DNA of 64,000 nucleotides. Source: Vibrio metschnikovii CIP 69.14. Its GTDB lineage: Bacteria; Pseudomonadota; Gammaproteobacteria; Enterobacterales; Vibrionaceae. Below, piece by piece: positions 46,433-54,860 of the stretch; the first letter of the stretch is position 1, and each line of letters starts with the position of its first letter. The translations under genes were made by a program, and so were the position numbers. The notes under the pieces are model-generated. The model searched no databases. It was given only the letters and a program-made list of their open reading frames with translations, and was not told the origin of the DNA. The DNA is taken from positions 1,116,001 to 1,180,000 of the forward strand of contig NZ_ACZO01000006.1 of the NCBI RefSeq assembly GCF_000176155.1. Reading direction: 5' to 3'.

Positions 46433-47647
46433 ATGCAAAATATCGGGATGTCGTCAAAACTCGATAATGTCTGCTACGACATTCGAGGTCCAGTACTCAA
46501 ACATGCTAAACGCATGGAAGAAGAAGGGCATAAAATACTAAAGCTCAATATCGGCAACCCGGCCCCGTTTGGCTTCGATGCCCCAGATGAAATTTTAGTT
46601 GATGTGATCCGCAACCTCCCTACTTCCCAAGGTTATTGTGATTCAAAAGGGATCTACTCCGCTCGTAAAGCGGTGGTTCAGTATTACCAAAAACGCGGTA
46701 TTCGCAGCCTCGATGTCGAAGATGTCTACATTGGTAATGGCGCGTCTGAACTGATCGTCATGTCAATGCAAGCGTTACTCAACAACGGCGATGAGATGCT
46801 AGTCCCAGCTCCAGATTATCCATTATGGACCGCTGCGGTGGCTCTCTCTGGCGGCACTGCGGTGCATTATCTGTGTGATGAACAAGCCGATTGGTATCCG
46901 GATCTGGATGATATTAGAAAGAAAATCACCCCTAAAACTCGTGGCATTGTTCTGATTAACCCCAACAACCCGACCGGCGCAGTGTATAGCCGAGACTTCT
47001 TGCTGGAAGTGATTGAGATTGCTCGTCAACATAAGTTGATGATTTTTGCTGATGAGATTTACGATAAAGTTCTCTACGATGGTGCCGTGCACACTTCAGT
47101 CGCTACACTAACCGAAGATGTATTAGTAGTGACATTCAACGGTTTATCGAAAGCTTATCGCGTGTGTGGTTTTCGTGGTGGTTGGATGTTCTTAACTGGC
47201 CCTAAGCATCAAGCCGAAGGCTATATCGCCGGCCTTGACATGCTCGCCTCCATGCGTTTATGCGCTAACGTGCCGATGCAGCATGCGATTCAAACCGCCC
47301 TTGGTGGTTATCAAAGTATTAATGAGCTTATCTTACCTGGTGGCCGTTTGTTGGAGCAGCGCGATCGTGCTTGGGAACTGATCAACCAAATCCCTGGTGT
47401 CTCGTGTGTGAAACCCAAAGGGGCCATGTACTTATTCCCGAAAATTGATACCAAAAAATACAGTATCAAAGACGATCAAAAAATGATTTTAGACTTCTTG
47501 ATCCAAGAAAAAGTACTACTGGTGCAAGGCACTGGCTTTAACTGGCCAAAGCCGGATCATTTCCGCATCGTAACCTTACCGCACGTTGAGGATTTGGAAG
47601 TCGCCATCGGCCGCTTCGAACGTTTTTTAAGTACTTATAGTCAATAA
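46433..47647 (+). CDS. alaA: Alanine-synthesising aminotransferase, AlaA type
   Basis: A 404-residue fold-type I PLP aminotransferase. IRGPVLKHAKRMEEEGHKIL and LNIGNPAPFGFDAPDEI at the N-terminus are typical of AlaA. GNGASELIVMSMQAL, NPNNPTGAVY, FADEIYDK and the PLP lysine in SKAYRVCGFRGGW follow. It makes alanine from pyruvate and glutamate. It is the left border of the accessory segment. Confidence 0.92.
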   Translation: MQNIGMSSKLDNVCYDIRGPVLKHAKRMEEEGHKILKLNIGNPAPFGFDAPDEILVDVIRNLPTSQGYCDSKGIYSARKAVVQYYQKRGIRSLDVEDVYIGNGASELIVMSMQALLNNGDEMLVPAPDYPLWTAAVALSGGTAVHYLCDEQADWYPDLDDIRKKITPKTRGIVLINPNNPTGAVYSRDFLLEVIEIARQHKLMIFADEIYDKVLYDGAVHTSVATLTEDVLVVTFNGLSKAYRVCGFRGGWMFLTGPKHQAEGYIAGLDMLASMRLCANVPMQHAIQTALGGYQSINELILPGGRLLEQRDRAWELINQIPGVSCVKPKGAMYLFPKIDTKKYSIKDDQKMILDFLIQEKVLLVQGTGFNWPKPDHFRIVTLPHVEDLEVAIGRFERFLSTYSQ

Positions 47648-47663
47648 ATCTTATTTAAATAGC

Positions 47664-47685
47664 AGCCCTCAAGTTATTGAGGGCT
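47664..47685. terminator. Bidirectional terminator between alaA and the PTS operon
   Basis: AGCCCTCAA-GTTA-TTGAGGGCT followed by TATTT, 16 bp after alaA; it can also stop the convergent PTS transcript. Confidence 0.8.
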
Positions 47686-47710
47686 TATTTGATGCCATAT
47701 TTATAAAAAG

Positions 47711-48160
47711 TTAATATTGCTTCAGAATCTTCACAATATCATCTTTGCTTTCTGCAGAAATGATTGCATTTATGTCATCATCATTTTGGAATAATTCAGA
47801 TAAAGCGACAATGGTTTGAATATGACTGTCTGAATCTACTGCTGCCAGAGTTACTGATAAATAAACATCGCCATTATCTTCCGATTCTAGATCTACACCG
47901 TGTTTAAATATCGTTACTTGTAAGCCAGCTTCATTAACCCCATCTTCTGGTCGAGCATGCGGCATGGCAATTTTAGGTGCCAGCACATAATATGCACCAA
48001 TTTCTTGATGTTTTTCTTTGATCGCATCTAGATAGCTTTTATTCACTTTACCTTGAGCGATGAGTGTCGAACAGGCGAGTTCTAATGCAGCGTCAACAGT
48101 TAAGTTTTTTTCGTTTGAAATAACAATTCCGTTGTCGCCAATTAAATTAAAAATACTCAT
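47711..48160 (-). CDS. PTS EIIA component (mannitol/fructose/ascorbate type)
   Basis: A 149-residue EIIA with the phosphorylated His in KIAMPHARPEDGV (residue about 70) and the downstream HIQTIVALSELF. The ATG overlaps the EIIC stop as ATGA. It passes phosphate from HPr to EIIB. The closest family is UlaC. Confidence 0.85.
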   Translation of the reverse strand: MSIFNLIGDNGIVISNEKNLTVDAALELACSTLIAQGKVNKSYLDAIKEKHQEIGAYYVLAPKIAMPHARPEDGVNEAGLQVTIFKHGVDLESEDNGDVYLSVTLAAVDSDSHIQTIVALSELFQNDDDINAIISAESKDDIVKILKQY

Positions 48161-49413
48161 GAGACAACCCATCCAAGAATCAAACCTACAACACCGAAAT
48201 CGAAGTCTGCAAACGTTGTTGCTTCAAGACCTAAACCACCCAGTACAGGTAACAGCATCATCGGCAGGAACGAAATACATAAACCCTGAGTAAAAGAACC
48301 AAGGATTGCACCACGCAAGCCTCCCATTGCATTGCCGTATACGCCTGCTGCACCGCCGACAAAGAAATGAGGTACTACACCTGCAACAATGATTGTCCAG
48401 TCAAGTGCACCCTGTACTGCCATTGCGACAAGGCCAGCAGCAAATGAGGACAAGAAACCAATTAATACCGCATTAGGCGCTACGGGAAATACCATTGGAC
48501 AATCGAGAGCAGGACGAGCACCCGGCACTAACTTATCAGAAATGCCTTTAAATGCTGGTACTATTTCAGCAATAAGCATCTTCACACCTTGCAGTACGAT
48601 ATAAACACCACCAGCAAATATTAGCGATTGAATAAAAGTAAATACTATCCAGTGTTGACCACCTGAAACGATTTCTACGAATTCACCACCCGCAAAAATA
48701 GAAGAAATCATAAAAAATAGCGACATTGTTACCGCTACTGCAACTGGCGTATCACGTAAAAACATTAAACTTTTAGGAACATTCAAGTCTTCTGTTGACC
48801 TTGATTTGTCGCCAAACTTAGAGCCAATAAAACCAGCGATAATATAAGAGAATGTCGAGAAATGGCCCATAGCAAGCTGATCAGTATTCATGACCTTTTC
48901 TGTATACTTCTGTACCAGTGCTGGCATAATTACCATTAACGACCCAACAATAACTGAGCCGATTGCTACTAATAATGCGCCTTTGATTTCCGCAGTAGAT
49001 AGGATGACCGCAACCAACATTGACATAAACATGGTGTGGTGACCGGTTAGGAAAATAAACTTTAATGGTGTAAAGCGTGCTAACAAAATGTTCACCATGA
49101 AAGCAAAGAACATAATCAATGCCATTTCATAACCAAAAGCTTCTTGTGCTAGAGCCACAATCGCCTCGTTATTTGGAATAACACCACTTACACCAAACGC
49201 TTCAATAAAAACGGTTGAAAAGTTATTGAGAGCACCCACAAGAGCACCAGCACCAAAACCTAAAATCAAAAAACCCATTACGGTTTTTATTGTCCCTTTT
49301 AGGATGGTCGAAATATCAGACTTTTGTGCCACTAAGCCGATAAAGGCAATAAGACCGACCATGATCGCTGGCTCTTTTAACAAGCCAAGCATAAATTCAA
49401 AGAAATTTTCCAT
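48157..49413 (-). CDS. PTS EIIC permease, UlaA/SgaT family
   Basis: A 418-residue membrane protein with about 10-12 helices. GFLILGFGAGALVGALNNF, FLTGHHTMFMSMLVA, CPMVFPVAPNAVLIGFLSS and FVGGAAGVYGNAMGGLRGA match UlaA-type permeases. No UlaD/E/F catabolic genes are adjacent, so the sugar (ascorbate or another) is not determined. Confidence 0.87.
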   Translation of the reverse strand: MENFFEFMLGLLKEPAIMVGLIAFIGLVAQKSDISTILKGTIKTVMGFLILGFGAGALVGALNNFSTVFIEAFGVSGVIPNNEAIVALAQEAFGYEMALIMFFAFMVNILLARFTPLKFIFLTGHHTMFMSMLVAVILSTAEIKGALLVAIGSVIVGSLMVIMPALVQKYTEKVMNTDQLAMGHFSTFSYIIAGFIGSKFGDKSRSTEDLNVPKSLMFLRDTPVAVAVTMSLFFMISSIFAGGEFVEIVSGGQHWIVFTFIQSLIFAGGVYIVLQGVKMLIAEIVPAFKGISDKLVPGARPALDCPMVFPVAPNAVLIGFLSSFAAGLVAMAVQGALDWTIIVAGVVPHFFVGGAAGVYGNAMGGLRGAILGSFTQGLCISFLPMMLLPVLGGLGLEATTFADFDFGVVGLILGWVVS

Positions 49414-49426
49414 CGTTCATAATTCC

Positions 49427-49696
49427 TTATATGAATTTTTTTAATTGTTCTTCGATTGAATTTTTATCGAAAATATTTGCTAGGCTTACTATATTTTCTT
49501 TACCTTGGTCTTTTAATTGATTAGCAATATCCGTTGCTGCTACCCAAATATCCGCTTTGCTTGATGAGGCAGAAGATAAATCTTCATGGTCGATCTCTGC
49601 ATCTAGACTCATTTTAGCGACGACCTCTTTCACTGCCATTTCCATCATTAATGATGTGCCAAGGCCATTACCACATACAACCATAATTTTTTTCAT
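49427..49696 (-). CDS. PTS EIIB component, UlaB type
   Basis: An 89-residue EIIB with the phosphocysteine loop VVCGNGLGTSLMMEM at the N-terminus (Cys8). It is the first gene of the EIIB-EIIC-EIIA operon, 13 bp from EIIC. Confidence 0.9.
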   Translation of the reverse strand: MKKIMVVCGNGLGTSLMMEMAVKEVVAKMSLDAEIDHEDLSSASSSKADIWVAATDIANQLKDQGKENIVSLANIFDKNSIEEQLKKFI

Positions 49697-49814
49697 AATA
49701 TTATTTCTCTGTAGAGTTAATTAAGAATATTTTTTCATTCCCATTACTGGATGAAAAAATAATAACCAAATGACAAAAAAATAAAATGACAATCATCACA
49801 AAGTCAGATTGACC

Positions 49815-49832
49815 TCGTGACGCAGATCACTA
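49815..49832. promoter_or_regulatory. CRP-like site upstream of the PTS operon
   Basis: CGTGA-CGCAGA-TCACT has the GTGA-N6-TCAC core of a CRP site, about 120 bp upstream of the EIIB start. Catabolite control of a PTS is expected. Confidence 0.6.
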
Positions 49833-49951
49833 AATAACAAAGTATTTTATCGATAAAACTCGACACGAAATATCAACATAAAATATGTGATCGAGAGCTA
49901 GTGATTTTTTATGGATAGGGTAAAGCCCCTAAATAGTACGATAAGATGCGA

Positions 49952-50437
49952 CTATTTACCGTAATCAGAAAGCATCTTTTTGAGTAAGCTATTAACATCT
50001 TTAGTTTTTTTGCTTCGCTTAGTTAAAGCAGTTAATGATGTGGGTAATTTAACGGGTTGCTGTGATGGATCCAGTGATTCATCACTATCTCGAAGTTTTT
50101 GTACCGCAGCCATGATCATACGCACTTGCTCGCCTGCGCTGTTTTCGAGAACCACAATATTCTCAGACTCAACTTGCACAATCGTGAGAGTGCCGTGTTT
50201 TACCGATTCAATTTTCTCACCCACCATTGAAGATTGAGGGGGAACTGAACGATCAAAAACTTGACCATTGCGCAACTTAGCAGCTGTAATTGACCGAATA
50301 TTTCCTGTATTTTCAAAAGCGACAATGACTGTATGGGTATTGTAGTATTCAACAACAACAACATAGCCATGCTTTTTAGTTTCAAATCTTGCACCGACTT
50401 GCATATCATGGGGTGCATCCATTTTTTTAATTAACAT
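49952..50437 (-). CDS. Unknown protein with two SH3-like repeats
   Basis: A 161-residue protein. Residues about 17-64 (VGARFETKKHGYVVVVEYY, NIRSITAAKLRNGQVFD) and 72-115 (VGEKIESVKHGTLTIVQVE, EQVRMIMAAVQKL) are two copies of one beta-rich module. A basic C-terminal tail (KRSKKTKDVNSLLKK) follows. Modules of this kind occur in phage proteins and beside HNH endonucleases, so a DNA-binding or phage origin is possible. No relation to the PTS is evident. Confidence 0.6.
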   Translation of the reverse strand: MLIKKMDAPHDMQVGARFETKKHGYVVVVEYYNTHTVIVAFENTGNIRSITAAKLRNGQVFDRSVPPQSSMVGEKIESVKHGTLTIVQVESENIVVLENSAGEQVRMIMAAVQKLRDSDESLDPSQQPVKLPTSLTALTKRSKKTKDVNSLLKKMLSDYGK

Positions 50438-50678
50438 CCTAAATTCCTAATACTACCTTTACCACTTTCGTATCGAGACAAAGAAGTGGCTCGCTCAAAG
50501 TATATATGCTCTACAGCTTGAGAGAAACGATTAGGTTCTATTGCTAGTCATTTAGCCTCGTTAATGAGAATGCAAAAGTAAGATAATGCCATAGCGGCTC
50601 CTAATCATGATCCGCTTTTTATGTTCTGTGACGTCTTTGCTGGTTGAGAAATTGAGTTTATGGATCCTTGTAGACCTC

Positions 50679-51578
50679 TCAAGCAACGAGACTGGCGTGA
50701 TATTTTAGATGTTCAATGAAGATCGGAATTTTTTTCGCTAAATGCCGGCGGGAAGCATAAAAAGCATACAGCACGAGATCGTCAGGCTGATATTCCATCT
50801 CGATGACCTCTAACATGCCAGCTTGTATCTCTGCTTGGCAAAATGCCCTAGGTAATATCGCAAAACCTAAACCAGAAATAGCCGCTGTTTTTGCAAGATG
50901 TCCGCTGTTGACCTTAAACGAAGACGCTACTTTTTGCGTAATCAACTGACCTTTAGCATTTTTAAATATCCACGGGTTGCCATGCAATACAGTAAAACTA
51001 TTGATACAGGGAACCTGTTTCAAATCGGCAAGCTGAAAAGGTCTGGGAAAACGTTGTAGGATTTTGGGGGAGGCCACCACAGCACTTTGCCAGCGTTGAA
51101 TTTCCCTAGCTACCCAACTATTGTCTTCAAGTTTTCCCCGCTGAAAACTTAGCACAATATCAAAACCGTCCAATAAATCCTCTTTAGGATTGATGCTGGT
51201 ATCGCAACATAATGAAACTGACGGATACTGGTTACAAAAAGAAACCACGGCCTCGGCTAAAGCTGGCGAATCTGGCATTAAAATCTTCAATTCTCCCACA
51301 ACGGCATGAGAATGCTGAGCGACCTCTTCAAGAGCCTGATTAAGCTTATCCAACAATGGCTGCGTACACAAATAAAGATGCTCTCCAGCATCTGTTGAAA
51401 TAATTCGGCGTGTGGTTCTGGTAAATAATCGAGTATCTAATCGCTCCTCCAATAACGCAATATGACGGCTGATGTTGGATGTCGGTAACCCTAAAAATTC
51501 TGCAGCCCGTTTAAAACTGTTGTGTTCATAAACACAGTGAAAACTGGTTAACCACTGCGGATCAATCTTATCAAGCAT
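50679..51578 (-). CDS. LysR family transcriptional regulator
   Basis: A 299-residue LysR protein. The helix-turn-helix is [40 protein letters not shown] (residues about 11-50), followed by an effector domain ([41 protein letters not shown]). I took the ATG at 51578; 51593 is possible. It is divergent from the second accD, 109 bp away, and so probably regulates it. It has the form of the AaeR/CrgA-like subgroup. Confidence 0.87.
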   Translation of the reverse strand: MLDKIDPQWLTSFHCVYEHNSFKRAAEFLGLPTSNISRHIALLEERLDTRLFTRTTRRIISTDAGEHLYLCTQPLLDKLNQALEEVAQHSHAVVGELKILMPDSPALAEAVVSFCNQYPSVSLCCDTSINPKEDLLDGFDIVLSFQRGKLEDNSWVAREIQRWQSAVVASPKILQRFPRPFQLADLKQVPCINSFTVLHGNPWIFKNAKGQLITQKVASSFKVNSGHLAKTAAISGLGFAILPRAFCQAEIQAGMLEVIEMEYQPDDLVLYAFYASRRHLAKKIPIFIEHLKYHASLVA

Positions 51579-51687
51579 CGCACTTAGTCCCATAAGGTGG
51601 GATTGTAAAACCAATAATCAACACTTTATTACCAGAAATAGGCTTATACAATACCCTTTACTAAAGTTAACTGGATTAAAGTTTCCC

Positions 51688-52554
51688 ATGAGTTGGTTAG
51701 AAAGACTGTTAGACAAGAAGAATAGAATTAGTAATCGCAAGGCATCCATTCCCAAGGGAATATGGACTAAATGCCCTGCTTGCGAACAGATCTTATACCG
51801 GATTGCACTGGAAGAAAATTTGGCGGTGTGTCCCAAATGTGATCACCATATGAGAATGACTGCCCGTCAACGTTTGGATCATTTTTTGGATAGTGAAGAT
51901 CGCATTGAAATTGGCAGTGAATATGAACCTAAAGATGTGCTCAATTTTAAAGATCTACAACGCTACAAAACACGCCTTGCTCTCGCTCAGAAAAATACCG
52001 GAGAAAAAGATGCACTGGTGGTAATGAAAGGGAAACTAATGGGTTTACCTATTGTTGCCTGTGCCTTCGAATTCTCTTTTATGGCTGGCTCAATGGGCTC
52101 TGTGGTGGGAGCACGTTTCGTGCGGGCAGTTGACACAGCTATTGATAACCAGTGTGGATTGGTGTGTTTTTCTGCTTGTGGTGGCGCTCGAATGCAAGAG
52201 TCACTCACCGCTTTGATGCAAATGGCCAAAACCAGCGCAGCTCTCAGACAACTGGCCATGGCTAAATTACCCTATATCTCTGTCCTAACCGATCAAACTT
52301 ATGGTGGTGTCTCTGCAAGCTTAGCGATGCTGGGTGATATTAATATTGGCGAACCAAAAGCAAGAATCGGGTTTGCAGGGCGCCGAGTGATAGAGCAAAC
52401 CGTTCGCGAAAAATTACCCGAAAATTTTCAGCAAAGTGAGTTTCTCTTAGCACATGGCGCTCTAGATATGATTGTCGATAGACGTGATATGCGCCAAAGA
52501 GTCGGCAGCTTAATTGCAAAGATGACCAAGACGACAATAGCTGTGGATCAATAA
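51688..52554 (+). CDS. Second acetyl-CoA carboxylase carboxyltransferase beta subunit (AccD paralogue)
   Basis: A 288-residue AccD. Zinc-finger cysteines are C29, C32, C48 and C51. [58 protein letters not shown] and [24 protein letters not shown] match the carboxyltransferase core. Compared with the usual Vibrio AccD it differs at conserved places: [11 protein letters not shown] (usually SASGGARMQEA) and [12 protein letters not shown] (usually LTDPTMGGVSAS). These changes lie in or near the site where CT inhibitors bind. No folC or accA/B/C adjoins it. I infer an auxiliary, possibly inhibitor-tolerant subunit, controlled by the neighbouring LysR. Confidence 0.85.
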   Translation: MSWLERLLDKKNRISNRKASIPKGIWTKCPACEQILYRIALEENLAVCPKCDHHMRMTARQRLDHFLDSEDRIEIGSEYEPKDVLNFKDLQRYKTRLALAQKNTGEKDALVVMKGKLMGLPIVACAFEFSFMAGSMGSVVGARFVRAVDTAIDNQCGLVCFSACGGARMQESLTALMQMAKTSAALRQLAMAKLPYISVLTDQTYGGVSASLAMLGDINIGEPKARIGFAGRRVIEQTVREKLPENFQQSEFLLAHGALDMIVDRRDMRQRVGSLIAKMTKTTIAVDQ

Positions 52555-52659
52555 CAATAGGGTTTTAATTATATAAGAGCTACATTGTCATGGTTCATTA
52601 TTAGCGCTCAGTCTGCCTCTCTGATTATGATCTATGTCTTCTGTCCTTAATCACTTCGA

Positions 52660-53541
52660 CTACGCTTTCTGTCCATACTTTACAGCCATTTGATGCATTA
52701 GAAGGGCCGATAAAATAATCCCAAGAGCCAGCCATGATGTAATCTGGATAGTATCATTAGCGATCAGCGCAGAGATTAATACACCTACTGCGGGCACAAG
52801 ATAATTGGTCATCGAAGTAAAAACAGCACCTGCGTTCTTGATACTCATCATATAAAGGTAATAAACCACTCCCGCACACATGACACCAAGATAGATGACA
52901 GCAGCAAAGGCACTCAAAGAGGGCGGTTTTTGTGTAAATGTCATCGTTGTGGTAAGAGAAATTATAATTAATTGAATACTCGCCATAAAAAGAACATTTC
53001 TTGCCACTATTAGTGGATGTTCTTCTTTAACTCGGTTAAGTAGGAGCAAGGCAACAGCAAAGCATACCGCAGCAAATAATACTGCAATGACGCTAATGAG
53101 ACTAAGTCTTGAAGATGTTGACATTAAATCTGGGTAAAAAAGGACAACTAAACCACTAAACCCAACGATGACACTTAGCAGATTGCCTTTACTGATCCTT
53201 GCATTCTTTATAAACACAGGAGCAAGAAGCAGTGTATAAAAAGGCAGTGTACCCATTAATATCGCTGTTACTGAACTGCTCAACTCTTTTTGAGCAAAAG
53301 GTATAAGAATGAAAGGAATCGTTGCTTCAAGTAAACCAATAACAGTATAAAGTCGCCACTGTTTACTATCACCACTAATTCGCATGACCCGGCAGATAAT
53401 AAACAAGGTGATTACACCGAATATTGCACGCAATGTACCTATCCATACTGGATTGAATGCCTCTAATGCATTCTCTTGAAAAATAAATTGTGATCCCCAA
53501 ATCAGCCCAATGCCGAGTAGAGTTAAGTAGTTTTTAAACAT
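52660..53541 (-). CDS. EamA/DMT family transporter
   Basis: A 293-residue ten-helix transporter with two EamA repeats (LGIGLIWGSQFIFQENAL, residues 5-25; and AAVIYLGVMCAGVVYYLYMMSIKNAGAVF, residues about 215-245). The ATG at 53541 fits the family N-terminus. It follows a RidA gene on the same strand by 61 bp, behind the SoxR-type promoter, and so is probably induced with it. The substrate is unknown; export of a toxic metabolite is plausible. Confidence 0.87.
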   Translation of the reverse strand: MFKNYLTLLGIGLIWGSQFIFQENALEAFNPVWIGTLRAIFGVITLFIICRVMRISGDSKQWRLYTVIGLLEATIPFILIPFAQKELSSSVTAILMGTLPFYTLLLAPVFIKNARISKGNLLSVIVGFSGLVVLFYPDLMSTSSRLSLISVIAVLFAAVCFAVALLLLNRVKEEHPLIVARNVLFMASIQLIIISLTTTMTFTQKPPSLSAFAAVIYLGVMCAGVVYYLYMMSIKNAGAVFTSMTNYLVPAVGVLISALIANDTIQITSWLALGIILSALLMHQMAVKYGQKA

Positions 53542-53602
53542 AATAAAATACCAATGCATTTAATAAGCTTGTAGTGTCAAAAAAGTGATCTTGAATATAG
53601 TG

Positions 53603-54025
53603 CTACAGTCGAGCTGACTTAAATGCAATGGTATCAACCTCAATTAGCATACCATCAAGGGCTAACTTAGGTACTGGAATTAAAGTACTTGCGGGTAACG
53701 TATCTGACGACCAGCGTTTTTGCATCTCTTTACTCCAAATATTCAGCTTTTCACTATCATGATCAACGATAAGAACAGTGATCTTTAGAACATCATCAAA
53801 ACTAAGCTCATGGGAAGTAAGTGCAATTTCTAGGTTTGATAATAAAGTGCAAGCCTGATAACGAAAATCACTACTAAGCTTATGTTCAATACCTTCACCA
53901 CCACTTTGGCCCGAAATGTAAACTAGCTCTCCTTTGCTTGGTGCCTTTACTGTATGACAAAAACCAAATGGTGTTGGATTAAAAATCTCTGGTGGATTAT
54001 GGAAGACTGGCTTTAGTTTTAGCAT
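53603..54025 (-). CDS. RidA-family protein
   Basis: A 140-residue RidA/Rid-like protein: GELVYISGQSGGEG, CTLLSNLEIALTSHELSFDDVLKITVLIVDHD and PASTLIPVPKLALDGMLIEVDTIAF. The latter has Pro-Val-Pro where canonical RidA proteins have the catalytic Arg, so imine deaminase activity is doubtful and this is more like the Rid1-7 subgroups. It is the first gene after the SoxR-type promoter. Confidence 0.82.
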   Translation of the reverse strand: MLKLKPVFHNPPEIFNPTPFGFCHTVKAPSKGELVYISGQSGGEGIEHKLSSDFRYQACTLLSNLEIALTSHELSFDDVLKITVLIVDHDSEKLNIWSKEMQKRWSSDTLPASTLIPVPKLALDGMLIEVDTIAFKSARL

Positions 54026-54064
54026 AATAATGACCTTTTATACGTTGAATTCAAAAGTAAGCAG

Positions 54065-54101
54065 GAGTATAAAAGCTCAAGTTAACTTTAAGTAAAGCGA
54101 T
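54065..54101 (-). promoter_or_regulatory. SoxR-type promoter with a 19-bp spacer and palindromic box
   Basis: On the minus strand TTTACT (-35), exactly 19 bp, then TATACT (-10). The spacer holds most of CTTAAAGTTAACTTGAG, which matches the SoxR consensus CCTCAAGTTAACTTGAGG at all but a few bases. MerR-family activators act on spacers of 19-20 bp. The box lies between ridA and the soxR-like gene. Confidence 0.8.
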
Positions 54102-54119
54102 AATTTAACAAAAGTTGAA

Positions 54120-54563
54120 ATGACTGTGAGCAGAAATGATTATCTAACTATTGGACGACTAGCCGAACGTAGTGGTGTAGCCGCATCGGCTTTACGTTTT
54201 TATGAAGCTAAAGGTTTAATTGCTTCCTTTCGAACCAATGGTAATCAACGCCGTTATTTACCTTCGATGCTACGTAGAATTGCACTCGTTCAAGTCGCTC
54301 AATCTGTAGGGTTTACATTAGAAGAAATAGCAAAAGAGTTAAGCACCTTACCAATGAATCAAGCGGCCACAAAGCAAGATTGGGAGAGAGTTGCAAATAA
54401 ATGGCAGCAAGACCTCGACCATAAAATAGCAAAAATCCAATCATTAAAAGACAATCTTTCAGGATGTATCGGGTGTGGCTGCTTGAGTATGAAGAAATGT
54501 CACCTAATTAATCCAGAAGACAACCTGAATCAGCAAAGACAAGGAGCGCAGAGAATTATTTGA
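54120..54563 (+). CDS. soxR: SoxR-type redox-sensing MerR family activator
   Basis: A 147-residue MerR protein. The winged helix is LTIGRLAERSGVAASALRFYEAKGLI (residues 9-34), a dimerisation helix follows, and the [2Fe-2S] ligands C116, C119, C121 and C127 fit the C-x2-C-x-C-x5-C pattern of SoxR. It would be activated by redox-cycling compounds such as phenazines or by nitric oxide. The matching operator in front of the divergent ridA-eamA pair makes those its target, instead of soxS, which Vibrio lacks. Confidence 0.92.
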   Translation: MTVSRNDYLTIGRLAERSGVAASALRFYEAKGLIASFRTNGNQRRYLPSMLRRIALVQVAQSVGFTLEEIAKELSTLPMNQAATKQDWERVANKWQQDLDHKIAKIQSLKDNLSGCIGCGCLSMKKCHLINPEDNLNQQRQGAQRII

Positions 54564-54661
54564 TCATACATTAGGTAGCCCACTATGTTTATTAAAGCGT
54601 TTCAATTTCCCTCTCTGATAACTGTGTTTTAGCTAAGTTTATCAATAAGAAATCGCTTCTC

Positions 54662-54667
54662 TATAAA
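54662..54667 (+). promoter_or_regulatory. Candidate -10 of the trpS2 leader promoter
   Basis: TATAAA at 54662-54667 with a weak -35 (TTATCA, 54639-54644) 17 bp upstream would start transcription about 30 bases before the leader peptide. Confidence 0.4.
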
Positions 54668-54703
54668 GTTGATTTTCAAAAGAATTGTTGATAAGTTGCA
54701 AAA

Positions 54704-54757
54704 ATGAAAAACATTTCCAAACCTTCATCATTATTTTTCTGGTGGCGCTCTATTTAG
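54704..54757 (+). CDS. Trp-rich leader peptide of the second trpS
   Basis: A 17-codon frame, MKNISKPSSLFFWWRSI, with two successive Trp codons (TGG TGG at 54740-54745). The stop TAG lies inside a hairpin. It is too short and too rich in Trp to be a chance frame in front of a tryptophanyl-tRNA synthetase gene, and it follows the design of trp leader peptides. The RBS is weak (GATAAG). Confidence 0.75.
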   Translation: MKNISKPSSLFFWWRSI

Positions 54758-54774
54758 AGCGGCACGGAATTTTT
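54742..54774 (+). terminator. Attenuator hairpin in the trpS2 leader
   Basis: GTGGCGCTCT-ATTT-AGAGCGGCAC (one G-G mismatch in a 10-bp stem) is followed by GGAA and TTTTT. The 5' arm begins at the Trp codons of the leader peptide, so a ribosome stalled there would cover the stem and allow read-through. Confidence 0.7.
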
Positions 54775-54860
54775 ACATTCTTAAGCTGCTGGAAGGTAGC
54801 TAAGACTGTAATTTCTCTTGTATCTCCAGTAGCAATCTATTTTTACTAGGAGATCTATCA

